A stretch of 48,452 bases of DNA from Gracilibacter sp. (GTDB lineage: Bacteria > Bacillota > Desulfitobacteriia > Desulfitobacteriales > Syntrophobotulaceae), in assembly GCA_024637055.1 (NCBI GenBank), contig JAGXFZ010000112.1:1-48452 (forward strand). Reading direction: 5' to 3'. Position 1 is the first letter of the stretch; every line of letters begins with the position of its first letter. Under the pieces are notes generated by a model, which was not told the origin of the DNA, did not search any database, and worked only from the letters and a program-made list of their open reading frames with translations. The position numbers and the translations under genes are program-made. Of the stretch, positions 26,664 to 35,919 are shown one piece after another.

Positions 26664-27275
26664 TTGTCTTGTAACTGTGATTGTAATTGTAATTCTAAAA
26701 AGTTGAGTCAGGATGAAATTCTACAAATATTTAAGGAAACTGGAGCCCTGCTTCAAGGGCACTTCCTTCTCACATCTGGTAAACATAGTGACCAGTATAT
26801 GCAATGTGCGCAGGTACTGCAATATCCTGTAAAAGCAGAAACGCTTTGCAAAGAATTAGCTGTTAAGTTTGAAGACTTTAAGATAGACACCGTCATAGCA
26901 CCAGCTGTGGGGGGAATTGTCGTAGCCCATGATGTTGGTAGAGCTTTAGGAGTGAAAGCAATCTTCACTGAGAGACAGAGTGGTGAGATGGTCTTAAGGC
27001 GTGGATTTGAACTTGCTCCTGGAGATAAAGTCCTGGTCGTTGAAGATGTTATCACAACCGGCGGGTCGGTTAAAGAAGTTATAAAAGTAGTCAACGAAGC
27101 TGGTGCTATCCCTGTAGGAGTGGGTGTACTGGTTGACCGAAGTGGTGGTAAGGCAAATTTCAATAGTCTGCCGCTCCATAGCCTGATTCAGATGGATATC
27201 GAGGTCTTCGAACCGGAGAACTGTCCCATCTGTGCCCAAGGACTTCCTGCAGAGAAACCCGGGAGCAGGAAATAA
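26664..27275 (+). CDS. pyrE: Orotate phosphoribosyltransferase
   Basis: 203 residues from the TTG at 26664, which has AAGGTGG seven bases upstream; an ATG at 26646 is the alternative and would add six residues. Makes OMP from orotate and PRPP, the step between PyrD and PyrF. Motifs: GHFLLTSGKHSDQY, the PRPP loop VLVVEDVITTGGSVKEV. Odd points: an extra N-terminal CNCDCNCN run and a C-terminal CPICAQGLPAEKPGS, which may bind a metal. It is separated from the pyr operon and ends at a two-way terminator facing rqcH. Confidence 0.92.
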   Translation: MSCNCDCNCNSKKLSQDEILQIFKETGALLQGHFLLTSGKHSDQYMQCAQVLQYPVKAETLCKELAVKFEDFKIDTVIAPAVGGIVVAHDVGRALGVKAIFTERQSGEMVLRRGFELAPGDKVLVVEDVITTGGSVKEVIKVVNEAGAIPVGVGVLVDRSGGKANFNSLPLHSLIQMDIEVFEPENCPICAQGLPAEKPGSRK

Positions 27276-27291
27276 AGAACTAGATCCGATT

Positions 27292-27320
27292 AAAAAAGAT
27301 GCCTAAGGGCATCTTTTTTT
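27292..27320. terminator. Bidirectional terminator between pyrE and rqcH
   Basis: AAAAAAGATGCC and GGGCATCTTTTTTT pair around a three-base loop, with A and T runs on opposite sides. It can serve pyrE on the plus strand and rqcH on the minus strand. Confidence 0.85.
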
Positions 27321-27348
27321 GTACTAAATAACTCTTTTACTTTACCCT

Positions 27349-29193
27349 TTATTCAACTTCCGTAGCCTCCGTGGCCAACAAACGATCGATATCCTCTTGT
27401 TTCGGAGTAATGAGCAGAGACCAGTTCTGTTCATAGATTACCATCCCTGGCTTAGCTCCGTTGGGTTTTTTTATCTGTTTGACATGGGTATAATCCACAG
27501 AGACTTGGGATGAGCCTCGGGCTTGGCTAAAGTATACTGCTAGAGCTGCGGCATCCAGCAAGGTGTCGTCATCGGGGAACTCCTCGTTTTCGTCTAGAGG
27601 GACGATGACATGAGAACCAGGAATCTGCTTGACATGGAGCCACATATCGGATGGCTTGGCTTCTCGCCAAGTCATTTTGTCATTTTGACGATTATTACGA
27701 CCGACAATTATGGTTTTGCCAGCTTGAGAATAATATATATGGGGAAAAGATTGAGAGTCTGGCTCTTTCTTTTTCTGGGAAGTTTTCTTCTTGGAAGGGG
27801 TATTCTTAAGAGTGTTCTTATTAGTAGATTTGCTGGAAATATATTTCTGATCAATAAGCTCTTGATGGATTTCAGCAAGTTCTTCATTAGTAGCTGCTTG
27901 TTCAATGCTCAGAGTTAACGATTGCAAATATCCCATCTCTACCAAAGCTGCTTGAAGTAATGGCTGGGTTTTTTGGATGGTTACTTTGGATTTATTGTAT
28001 AGCTTATAATAGCGTTGGGCGTTGTCTATGCCGCTGATTGTTGGGTCTAAGGTGATGGTCAAAGGCTTATTTTCGGGATCAGTATAGTCATCTACCGTTA
28101 TTTCGGTCATTCCCGGAGTTAGTTTATAAAGATTGGCTGTCAAAAGTTCCCCGAGTTTTTGATAACGCATACCTTTCTCCGCTTTGGAAATTGTGTTTTC
28201 ATGGATACCAATTTTTTTATTCAGATGACTGTAAAGATCCTGGATAACCTTACGAAGTGAACCTCTCTTGGCTTCAGTGTTGTTGGAACTTATTTTTTTT
28301 GAATAAAAAAGGTTTACAGCGCCATTCAGGGTAGAAATCTTCTGTTCACTGAGCTCAGAATACTGTAAATAGGGGATAAAAGAAAATGCGAAGGGAAGAT
28401 CCCTCTTCAGGTTAGATCGGTAGTAAACACATGGATCAAGTAAGGCTTTTTCTCTATCTAAAATAAAAGAAGAATAAGCCTGATAGAGTCTGCTAAAATC
28501 TATTTCCCCACAACGGTCAAGGATGCCATCTTGCTCAAGTCCAGAACGGAGAACGAATTCTTTAGCTAATTCAGGGCTGATACCATTTATTACCGCTACC
28601 AAAGCATCACTTACCCTTGTATCCAGCTTATGGTCGATGAAAAGAGACATCCAATTTTCCTCATCGGTTACCAAGTCAGCTTTATTCTGGTTCGGGGGAT
28701 TGATGTATTTTCTTCCCGGAAGAACTTCCCGGTACCTACTCAGAAGATTGGAATATCTTCTAATACCATCGAGAATGGTATTAGTTTGGGGATCGACAAG
28801 GATTAGATTACTATGTTTACCCATTATCTCCAGATGAAGATAATAATACTGAAGGTCACCGCGATCATTGTAGTTCTCAATAAAAATGGTGACAATCCGT
28901 TCTAGCCCTTCTTGTTGGATGTCTATAATCTTACCGCTCTCCAGGTGTTTACGTAGAATCATACAAAACATTGGAGCAGACATGGGATTTTTTTTGGACT
29001 CATCTGTGAAATGGATTCTTGCTGAGGTACTTCCAGCATTTAAAAGTAGGCGTAATAGAGAACGTTTCTTACTGCGTAAGATAAGATGAATCTCTTCTTT
29101 TTCCGGTTGTACTATTCTATCTATACGTGTCCCTATTAGTTCAGGGCGTAGTTCATTTAGAAGGTGATAAATAGTAATACTGTCTAGAGCCAT
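27349..29193 (-). CDS. rqcH: Rqc2 homologue RqcH (NFACT protein, fibronectin-binding-like)
   Basis: 614 residues from the ATG at 29193 (AAAGGAG seven bases upstream). The open frame continues to 29322 but that part is SR1 repeat sequence and is rejected. Order: NFACT-N domain (MALDSITIYHLL..., about 1-250), a long coiled-coil middle (about 280-450), a Lys/Ser-rich linker, and the NFACT-R domain with WREAKPSDMWLHVKQIPGSH. Known role: binds stalled 50S-peptidyl-tRNA and recruits tRNA-Ala to add C-terminal alanine tails. Odd point: the family DR pair after the FCMILRKHLE helix appears as Glu98-Arg99 here. The start overlaps nothing; the repeat lies 38 bases upstream. Confidence 0.92.
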   Translation of the reverse strand: MALDSITIYHLLNELRPELIGTRIDRIVQPEKEEIHLILRSKKRSLLRLLLNAGSTSARIHFTDESKKNPMSAPMFCMILRKHLESGKIIDIQQEGLERIVTIFIENYNDRGDLQYYYLHLEIMGKHSNLILVDPQTNTILDGIRRYSNLLSRYREVLPGRKYINPPNQNKADLVTDEENWMSLFIDHKLDTRVSDALVAVINGISPELAKEFVLRSGLEQDGILDRCGEIDFSRLYQAYSSFILDREKALLDPCVYYRSNLKRDLPFAFSFIPYLQYSELSEQKISTLNGAVNLFYSKKISSNNTEAKRGSLRKVIQDLYSHLNKKIGIHENTISKAEKGMRYQKLGELLTANLYKLTPGMTEITVDDYTDPENKPLTITLDPTISGIDNAQRYYKLYNKSKVTIQKTQPLLQAALVEMGYLQSLTLSIEQAATNEELAEIHQELIDQKYISSKSTNKNTLKNTPSKKKTSQKKKEPDSQSFPHIYYSQAGKTIIVGRNNRQNDKMTWREAKPSDMWLHVKQIPGSHVIVPLDENEEFPDDDTLLDAAALAVYFSQARGSSQVSVDYTHVKQIKKPNGAKPGMVIYEQNWSLLITPKQEDIDRLLATEATEVE

Positions 29194-29231
29194 AATAACT
29201 CCTTTCAACTTAAATAATCTAAAGCGTCGGA

Positions 29232-29357
29232 ACCGCACAGTAGTAAGTGCTCTTCGGAAATAGCGACCTCCTGTCGCAAAGTCCACGGATGGCAAGGAGC
29301 GGTAAACTGCCGCGCTCCGCATCCATGCTCTGCTTGCCGCACTTACTACAGTGCAGT
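29232..29357 (+). repeat. SR1 structured repeat, copy 3 (between rqcH and calcium ATPase), internally deleted
   Basis: 126 bp. Outer arms 29232-29250 and 29339-29357 pair at 17 of 19 positions with their own sequence. Hairpin I is GCGAC-CTCCT-GTCGC (29263-29277). Compared with copy 1 exactly 25 bp are missing between the two GGATGG direct repeats, which removes one arm of hairpin II and the GCCA hairpin. The core GGAGCGGTAAACTGCCGCG is intact. Relative to the rqcH transcript this copy is antisense. Confidence 0.82.
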
Positions 29358-29496
29358 CTTACCATGATTATATATCCTACATTATGGTAGCAGAAAAAAT
29401 ATCAGCCTTAGTATAGCACATTTCTGGGAATTTTTTTCGGACAGGCTGAATAGCATGTACTAAGACAAGTCTTCGGAGGAAAAAGGAGGAACAGGC
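29358..29496. other. Leader region of the calcium ATPase gene
   Basis: The 303-bp gap between rqcH and the ATPase is filled mainly by SR1 copy 3. The remaining bases hold a small ACCAT/ATGGT inverted repeat near 29361-29386 and the ribosome site AAAAGGAGG before 29497. No convincing promoter was found. Confidence 0.35.
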
Positions 29497-32229
29497 ATGC
29501 AGCGGCAAGGATGGCATATTCTAAGCGGCGGAGAAATATGCGACAAATTGAGAGTCAATCCAGAAAAAGGCCTGAGCGATAAAGAAGTAAACCGTCGGCT
29601 GGTGGAGTATGGACATAATTCTTTAGCAGTTAAAAAAGGGGTTAACCCGGTTTTCTTATTTTTAGGTCAGTTTAAAGACTTCATGGTTATGGTACTCATG
29701 ATAGCCACCCTGATATCTGGTCTACTTGGGGAAATAGCGGATGCTGTGACCATTTTAGCCATAATTCTCCTTAATGCGATTTTAGGTTTTGTTCAAGAAT
29801 ATAAAGCTGAAAAGTCTATGGAGTCACTCCGTTCCTTGACTGCTCCGGAAGCCACCGTTCTTAGGAATGGAATGGGGTTAAAAATACCTGCTTCCGATCT
29901 TGTTCCAGGTGATGTTGTCATGCTGGAGACAGGCGACCGGATTCCAGCCGACATCCGTTGGATCAAGACAACCAATATTAGGGTTGAAGAATCTGCTTTA
30001 ACCGGAGAATCACAAGCTGTTGCCAAAATAAGTGAACCTATGATGGATCAGTATACTCCGATGGCTGACAGGAAAAACATGAGCTATATGGGCACTGTTG
30101 TAGTCAATGGAAGAGGTATTGGGGTAGTAACGGGAACCGGTATGGCAACTGAGATGGGTATTATTGCAGATATGATGCAAGATATTATATCTGAAATGAC
30201 TCCACTTCAAAAAAGACTAGCCGAACTAGGCAAATGGTTGGTTACTATAAGTATGGCGCTATGTTTAGTGGTTGTAATAACCGGTATTTTGCAAGGAGAA
30301 AGCTTCTACAAGATGTTCTTAACCGGCGTTTCTCTTGCAGTTGCAGCTATACCGGAAGGTCTGCCGGCTATCGTAACGGTTGCTTTAGCTGTTGGAGTCC
30401 AAAGGATGGTCAAGCGTAACGCGGTAATTCGCAAACTTCCTGCTGTAGAGACTTTAGGGTGTGCAACGGTTATCTGTTCTGATAAAACCGGAACCTTGAC
30501 GCAAAATGAAATGACCGTTCGTCGCATGTACTGTGATAATCAGATAATCACTGTTAGCGGTCAAGGATACGATCCTAAAGGAGATTTCCATGGCGCCGAT
30601 CCTTATAAAGATAAAGGTGCTTTGAAAGAAATGCTAAAATGTGCTTCCCTATGTAACAATGCAGTGCTTACCAAGAAAGGATTAAGAGTATCGGGGCTTT
30701 TCCGCTCAAAAGGAAAGGATAGTGTCTGGGGTATTGATGGTGATCCTACCGAGGGTGCACTGCTGGTTCTAGCCGCTAAAGCAGGAGTCTGGCGAGAAGA
30801 TTTTGAGCGCAAAGAAAAAAGAGTAGCTGAAATTCCTTTTGAATCAGAACGTAAGATGATGACGGTTATCTATAAGAATAAAGAAGGTTATAAAGCGTAT
30901 TCCAAAGGCGCTCCTGATATCGTACTACGATTATGTACACAGGAAATGACTAAAGAGGGAATTGTAGACCTGACACCTGAAAGAAGAAAAGAAATCTTAG
31001 AAATCAATGACGAGATGGCTTCTCATGCTTTAAGGGTATTGGCTCTGGGAGTTAACAAAGTTCAAGAGAATGATATTTCAGGAGAGGTCGAGAATAATCT
31101 CATCTTTATCGGCCTAATGGGGATGATAGATCCGCCAAGAACGAGTGCCATTAAAGCCATTAGAATCTGTCAATCTGCGGGAATCAAACCTGTGATGATA
31201 ACAGGTGATCATAAACTCACAGCCCAGGCTGTAGCCAGAGAACTAGGGATACTTAGAGGGTCAAATAATGTAGTCGTAACCGGAATCGAACTGGACCAGA
31301 TGACGGATGAAGAACTCGAAAAATATGTGATGGATATTTCTGTATTTGCTAGGGTAGCTCCTAGGGATAAGCTGAGAATAGTTAGAGCATACAAGAAAAA
31401 TGGACAGATAGTAGCGATGACGGGGGATGGGGTTAATGATGCTCCTGCTGTGAAGGAAGCAGATATCGGAGTGGCGATGGGACAGACTGGGACAGATGTT
31501 ACCAAAGAAGCTTCATCCATGGTTATCCTCGATGATAACTTTGCAACTATCGTGGCGGCAATAGAGGAAGGAAGAGGTATTTATGATAACATTCGGAAGT
31601 TCATCCGTTATCTTCTTTCCTGTAATCTTGGAGAAGTTCTCACTATGTTCCTGGCTGCTCTAGTAGCCTTACCACTGCCGTTACTTCCAATTCAGATACT
31701 GTGGGTAAATTTGGTTACAGACGGGTTACCGGCTATGGCTTTAGGGGTTGATAAATCGGAACCAGATATTATGAAAAGGTCACCACGTAAACCGGAAGAA
31801 AGTATTTTCGCCGGAGGCTTAGCAAGAAAGATTCTGATCAGGGGTTCTATAATAGGTCTGGGGACTCTGTTAGTATTTGTAATCGGTCTCTGGTATGGAG
31901 TTGGTCTGTTAGCAGCTAGGACTATGGCTTTCACAACTTTAGTCTTTTCTCAATTATTTCACGTATTTGATTGCAAATCAGAAAGCAGGGGGATTTTTGA
32001 AGTTGGGATATTCTCTAATCCATTTTTAGTTATAGCAGTCCTGATTTCGACAGTTATGCAAATAAGTGTTATCTACCTGCCCTTTTTCCAGGTCATCTTT
32101 AAGACTACAGCCCTAAGTCTTTGGCAATGGGGAGTAATCCTTGTTGTAGCTGGTGGCCCAAGTGTTATCATGGGTATGGTAAGACTTTACAGAAATAAAT
32201 TTAAGAAAAATCTTAATTTGGCAAGATAA
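29497..32229 (+). CDS. P-type cation ATPase, calcium-transporting (type II)
   Basis: 910 residues, the size of SERCA/YloB-like calcium pumps. Order: N-terminal cation ATPase domain, actuator loop with ALTGES, M4 with IPEGLPA, phosphorylated Asp329 in CSDKTGTLT, hinge MTGDGVNDAPA, and M5-M6 with NLVTDGLPAMALG. The PEGLP and N..D residues fit calcium rather than sodium/potassium or heavy metals, though manganese is possible. It exports calcium from the cytosol or loads it during sporulation (inference). AAAGGAGGAA precedes the ATG. Confidence 0.92.
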   Translation: MQRQGWHILSGGEICDKLRVNPEKGLSDKEVNRRLVEYGHNSLAVKKGVNPVFLFLGQFKDFMVMVLMIATLISGLLGEIADAVTILAIILLNAILGFVQEYKAEKSMESLRSLTAPEATVLRNGMGLKIPASDLVPGDVVMLETGDRIPADIRWIKTTNIRVEESALTGESQAVAKISEPMMDQYTPMADRKNMSYMGTVVVNGRGIGVVTGTGMATEMGIIADMMQDIISEMTPLQKRLAELGKWLVTISMALCLVVVITGILQGESFYKMFLTGVSLAVAAIPEGLPAIVTVALAVGVQRMVKRNAVIRKLPAVETLGCATVICSDKTGTLTQNEMTVRRMYCDNQIITVSGQGYDPKGDFHGADPYKDKGALKEMLKCASLCNNAVLTKKGLRVSGLFRSKGKDSVWGIDGDPTEGALLVLAAKAGVWREDFERKEKRVAEIPFESERKMMTVIYKNKEGYKAYSKGAPDIVLRLCTQEMTKEGIVDLTPERRKEILEINDEMASHALRVLALGVNKVQENDISGEVENNLIFIGLMGMIDPPRTSAIKAIRICQSAGIKPVMITGDHKLTAQAVARELGILRGSNNVVVTGIELDQMTDEELEKYVMDISVFARVAPRDKLRIVRAYKKNGQIVAMTGDGVNDAPAVKEADIGVAMGQTGTDVTKEASSMVILDDNFATIVAAIEEGRGIYDNIRKFIRYLLSCNLGEVLTMFLAALVALPLPLLPIQILWVNLVTDGLPAMALGVDKSEPDIMKRSPRKPEESIFAGGLARKILIRGSIIGLGTLLVFVIGLWYGVGLLAARTMAFTTLVFSQLFHVFDCKSESRGIFEVGIFSNPFLVIAVLISTVMQISVIYLPFFQVIFKTTALSLWQWGVILVVAGGPSVIMGMVRLYRNKFKKNLNLAR

Positions 32230-32327
32230 CCACATTGTATACATCTTATCAAAAGGTTGACCCTTTTCCGTTGACATAGTATTCTGTAAAGAAGGTAATA
32301 ATAGGATAATGGAAAGGGGGAAACTCT

Positions 32328-33161
32328 ATGGATATTATTAAAATGCATGGTCTGGGAAATGATTTTATTTGCCTAGATCATTTTCTTTTTCCGCCTGACA
32401 TGGACTATTCTGAAACGGCCCGCAAACTTTGTCATAGGCAACTTGGTGTTGGCGGAGATGGCCTAATAGCCGTGCTTCCTTCTACTACGGCCGATGCCAG
32501 GATGAGAATATATAATTCAGACGGTTCAGAAGCAGAGATGTGTGGTAATGGGATAAGATGTTTTGCTAAATTTGTTTATGATGTGGGCTATGTCAGAAAA
32601 GATCTGATGGAAATTGAGACCTTAGCAGGAGTCTTATCGATAAAACTGGAGATAATAGAAGGAGAAGTTGGGCAGATTACTGTGGATATGGGTGAGCCTT
32701 GTCTTGACCCTACTAAGATACCTGTATTAGCAGGTGGAGATATGGCTGTCCAACAAAAGCTCGAGGTTGATAGTAAAAAGTTCAGTTTCACTGCTGTATC
32801 TATGGGTAACCCCCATTGTGTTATTTTTGTGAATGATTTTGATTCACTTATGTGGCAGAATCTTGGCCCTGAAATCGAAGTATTACCTCTCTTTCCAAAA
32901 AAGACTAATGTAGAATTTGTTCGGGTGGACGGTAACCATGAGATAACCATGAATGTCTGGGAGCGGGGTGTTGGTCCTACCTTAGCATGTGGTACTGGAG
33001 CTTGTGCTTCCGTGGTAGCGGGAGTGCTCGAAGGACGTATTAACCGTCAAGTCTCTGTTCATCTTCCGGGTGGAGATCTTCAGATAGAATGGCGTGAAGA
33101 TAATCATGTATACATGAGCGGACCTGCTACTTATGTGTTTCGGGCTCAGTTACTTATTTAA
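32328..33161 (+). CDS. dapF: Diaminopimelate epimerase
   Basis: 277 residues. Interconverts LL- and meso-diaminopimelate for lysine and peptidoglycan. The two catalytic cysteines are in MCGNGIRC and ACGTGACAS, with HGLGNDF near the N-terminus. AAAGGGGG precedes the ATG by nine bases. TTGACA at about 32272 may be part of its promoter, but the matching -10 is weak. It is followed 128 bp later by dapL, which makes its substrate. Confidence 0.95.
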   Translation: MDIIKMHGLGNDFICLDHFLFPPDMDYSETARKLCHRQLGVGGDGLIAVLPSTTADARMRIYNSDGSEAEMCGNGIRCFAKFVYDVGYVRKDLMEIETLAGVLSIKLEIIEGEVGQITVDMGEPCLDPTKIPVLAGGDMAVQQKLEVDSKKFSFTAVSMGNPHCVIFVNDFDSLMWQNLGPEIEVLPLFPKKTNVEFVRVDGNHEITMNVWERGVGPTLACGTGACASVVAGVLEGRINRQVSVHLPGGDLQIEWREDNHVYMSGPATYVFRAQLLI

Positions 33162-33204
33162 TGGTTAACTAATGCTTACTTAATGAGTAAAAGTTATTAA
33201 ATCT

Positions 33205-33233
33205 TTGATTATCTTAGTTATATTATTTATTCT
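33205..33233 (+). promoter_or_regulatory. Possible dapL promoter
   Basis: TTGATT (33205-33210), 17-base spacer, TATTCT (33228-33233), in the gap between dapF and dapL. Weak match; read-through from dapF is equally possible because no terminator is seen between them. Confidence 0.35.
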
Positions 33234-33289
33234 AAATTGCCATGATATAACTAGTTAAATTAAATTTACCTACAAGGAGGAGCAAAAGA

Positions 33290-34528
33290 ATGGCATTAAT
33301 CAACGAAAATTATCTAAAATTACGTGGAAGTTATCTATTTTCAGAAATAGCTAGAAGGATTGCCCAATTTAAGGAGGATAATCCTGATGCTGATATCATT
33401 AAAATGGGAATTGGTGATGTCACCCGTCCTCTGCCTCCAGCTGTTGTTAAGGCTATGTCCAAAGCTGTAGAAGAAATGTCTCGTCCAGAGAGCTTTAGAG
33501 GATATGGTCCGGAACAGGGATATAACTTCTTGGTAGAGAAGATTATTGAGAACGATTTTAAGCCTAGAGGAGTAGAACTATCCTCAGATGAAGTATTTGT
33601 TAGTGATGGGGCTAAGTGTGATACAGCTAATTTTCAGGAACTTTTCGGGATTGATAATATATTTGCAGTAACAGATCCCGTTTACCCTGTTTATGTGGAT
33701 AGCAATGTTATGGCTGGTCGTACCGGACAAATTAATGAAAAAGGACAATTTGATAAAATTGTATATCTTCCTTGTACAGAAGAAAATGGAATGAAACCAT
33801 CTCTTCCTACAACTAAGGTGGATATGATTTACTTATGTTATCCTAATAATCCTACAGGCATGACCCTTTCAAGAACTGAACTTAAGCAGTGGGTAGACTA
33901 TGCAAGAGAGAATAAAGCGGTTATCCTATTTGATGCTGCTTACGAAGCATTTGTCCGTGAAGAGGGAGTACCACGGAGTATTTTTGAAATAGAAGGTGCT
34001 CGTGAAGTAGCTGTGGAATTCAGAAGCTTCTCTAAGACTGCTGGCTTTACGGGAACAAGATGTGCTTACACGATCATACCTAAAGAAGTTATGGTTTATG
34101 ATTCTAAAGGAGAAGCTCATAGTCTTAACAAATTATGGCTTAGAAGGCAGACCACCAAGTTTAATGGTGTTTCTTATCCAGTACAGGCAGCGGCCGTAGC
34201 TACTTTTTCGCCTGAGGGGAAAGCACAGATTAAGGAAACTATAGACTACTATATGGAGAATGCGAGAATCATAAAAGAAGGCTTAGAGAAGGCCGGCTAC
34301 AAAGTATTCGGCGGAGTTAATGCTCCATATATCTGGCTGAAGACTCCGAATAATATGACTTCTGAGGAATTTTTCGATAAGCTTCTACACGAGGCACATG
34401 TAGTCGGAACACCTGGAGCAGGATTCGGAACGAGTGGTGAAGGGCATTTCAGGTTGACCGCTTTTAATACGCGGGAGAATACTGAAAAAGCTATCGAGAG
34501 AATAATAACCAAGGTTGTTATAAAATAA
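33290..34528 (+). CDS. dapL: LL-diaminopimelate aminotransferase
   Basis: 412 residues, a class I/II PLP aminotransferase. Makes LL-diaminopimelate directly from tetrahydrodipicolinate, bypassing the succinyl or acetyl steps. The PLP lysine lies in [12 protein letters not shown]; also [17 protein letters not shown] and CYPNNPTGM, all typical of DapL. AAGGAGGAG precedes the ATG. With dapF it gives the DapL variant pathway known in Desulfitobacterium-like Clostridia. Confidence 0.95.
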   Translation: MALINENYLKLRGSYLFSEIARRIAQFKEDNPDADIIKMGIGDVTRPLPPAVVKAMSKAVEEMSRPESFRGYGPEQGYNFLVEKIIENDFKPRGVELSSDEVFVSDGAKCDTANFQELFGIDNIFAVTDPVYPVYVDSNVMAGRTGQINEKGQFDKIVYLPCTEENGMKPSLPTTKVDMIYLCYPNNPTGMTLSRTELKQWVDYARENKAVILFDAAYEAFVREEGVPRSIFEIEGAREVAVEFRSFSKTAGFTGTRCAYTIIPKEVMVYDSKGEAHSLNKLWLRRQTTKFNGVSYPVQAAAVATFSPEGKAQIKETIDYYMENARIIKEGLEKAGYKVFGGVNAPYIWLKTPNNMTSEEFFDKLLHEAHVVGTPGAGFGTSGEGHFRLTAFNTRENTEKAIERIITKVVIK

Positions 34529-34547
34529 GCTCTATTTAAAAATTATG

Positions 34548-34580
34548 GTGCGCGACAGCGATAGTTGTTGCGCACTTTTC
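34548..34580 (+). terminator. Terminator after dapL
   Basis: GTGCGCGACA (34548-34557) pairs with TGTTGCGCAC (34566-34575) with one G-T pair, followed by TTTTCTT. It lies 19 bases after the dapL stop. Confidence 0.8.
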
Positions 34581-34742
34581 TTATACTCATGCTTGAAAGT
34601 CATGGCTTGCTCTAACGGCTTACTAAGCCTATGCACGAATATCAATAATGAAGTATAATAATATAAGAATTGTATTTAAAAAGGTGATATTTATCTGGAA
34701 AAGGATTAATAAGTAAGCAAATTGTTGAAGGAGTAGATTAGA

Positions 34743-35621
34743 TTGGCAAAAAGCATGACCGGGTTTGGGCGAGGGGAAATAAAAGGTCTAGGGTATAGTT
34801 TCTCTTTAGAGATGAAATCAGTAAATCATCGTTACTTAGAAATCTTAGTTAAGACTCCGAGAAACTTTAGCGTTTTTGAAGATAGAATTCGGAAAGTGAT
34901 TCAAAATACGATCCAGCGAGGTCGTTTAGAAGTATACATAAATGTTAAGGAAACAGAAGAAAAAAAGAGGATGGTCAAGCTTGACAAAGAATTAGCACTG
35001 TCGTATGATAATTCTTTGAAGGAACTGGCACAAGTACTTGATTCAGGTTATAAAACTGATATTTATCGTTTAGCCTCTCTACCAGATGTTATGATTGTTG
35101 AGGAAGAAGAGGTAGATATCGAGGCTTTGTGGCTTATTCTTGAAAAAGCTTTGAATGATGCACTTGAAAACCTTATCCAGATGCGTAAGGATGAAGGGAT
35201 AAGACTTACTAGAGATTTAGATAAAAGGTTGGAAGTGTTACAAAAACAGTTTAGAGAGGTCGGAGAGAGAGCTCCGCAGATAGTTACGGAATATAGTGAG
35301 AGATTAAAAGAAAAATTAGCGTTATTGCTTAACGATTCTACAATTGATGAGAACCGTCTTGCTATGGAAGTCATGCTCTTTGCTGATCGTGCTTCTATAG
35401 ATGAAGAACTTGTAAGGTTGGAAAGCCACTTAGAACAGTTTGAACAAACACTGTTGTCGTCAAGCCCTATTGGAAGGAAACTTGATTTTCTTGTTCAAGA
35501 ACTGAATAGGGAGATTAATACCATTGGCTCTAAAGCTAATGACTTAGTTATCTCTAGAATAGTTGTCGAAGGGAAAAGTGAGTTGGAAAAAATCAGGGAA
35601 CAGATTCAAAATATTGAATAG
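34743..35621 (+). CDS. yicC: YicC/YloC family endoribonuclease
   Basis: 292 residues starting at TTG (GAAGGAG upstream); the protein begins [12 protein letters not shown], the family hallmark. It has the N-terminal YicC domain and a C-terminal DUF1732 domain with the conserved end [28 protein letters not shown]. Known for the family: endoribonuclease activity in E. coli YicC; the B. subtilis homologue is YloC. First gene of the yicC-remA-gmk-rpoZ-coaBC-metK run, 14 bp before remA. Confidence 0.93.
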   Translation: MAKSMTGFGRGEIKGLGYSFSLEMKSVNHRYLEILVKTPRNFSVFEDRIRKVIQNTIQRGRLEVYINVKETEEKKRMVKLDKELALSYDNSLKELAQVLDSGYKTDIYRLASLPDVMIVEEEEVDIEALWLILEKALNDALENLIQMRKDEGIRLTRDLDKRLEVLQKQFREVGERAPQIVTEYSERLKEKLALLLNDSTIDENRLAMEVMLFADRASIDEELVRLESHLEQFEQTLLSSSPIGRKLDFLVQELNREINTIGSKANDLVISRIVVEGKSELEKIREQIQNIE

Positions 35622-35635
35622 TAGGAGGTATTGAC

Positions 35636-35905
35636 TTGGATATCAAGCTTATCAACATTGGTTTCGGTAATATTGTTTCGGCCAACAGGATTATCGCAAT
35701 TGTCAGTCCGGAATCAGCACCTATCAAACGTATTATTCAAGAGGCCCGAGATGCAGGGATGCTTATCGATGCTACATATGGAAGAAGGACAAGGGCTGTT
35801 GTTATCTGTGATAGTCACCACGTCATTCTATCAGCCGTTCAACCTGAAACGGTTGCTCATCGTCTAACAATCAAAGAATCTAATAATGAGGATCCGACAG
35901 AATAA
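35636..35905 (+). CDS. remA: Extracellular matrix regulator RemA (DUF370)
   Basis: 89 residues starting at TTG (TAGGAGG eight bases upstream). Typical RemA strings: [20 protein letters not shown] and [20 protein letters not shown]. Known role in B. subtilis: a ring-forming DNA-binding protein that activates biofilm matrix and osmoprotection genes. In Clostridia it is kept beside gmk and yicC even without the matrix operons, so its targets here are unknown. Confidence 0.94.
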   Translation: MDIKLINIGFGNIVSANRIIAIVSPESAPIKRIIQEARDAGMLIDATYGRRTRAVVICDSHHVILSAVQPETVAHRLTIKESNNEDPTE

Positions 35906-35919
35906 CTAGGAGGATGAAA

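Noticed and set aside
29194-29322. 43-residue N-terminal extension of RqcH
   Set aside because: It is read from SR1 copy 3 and lacks a ribosome site; MALDSITIYHLL at 29193 is the family start with AAAGGAG before it.
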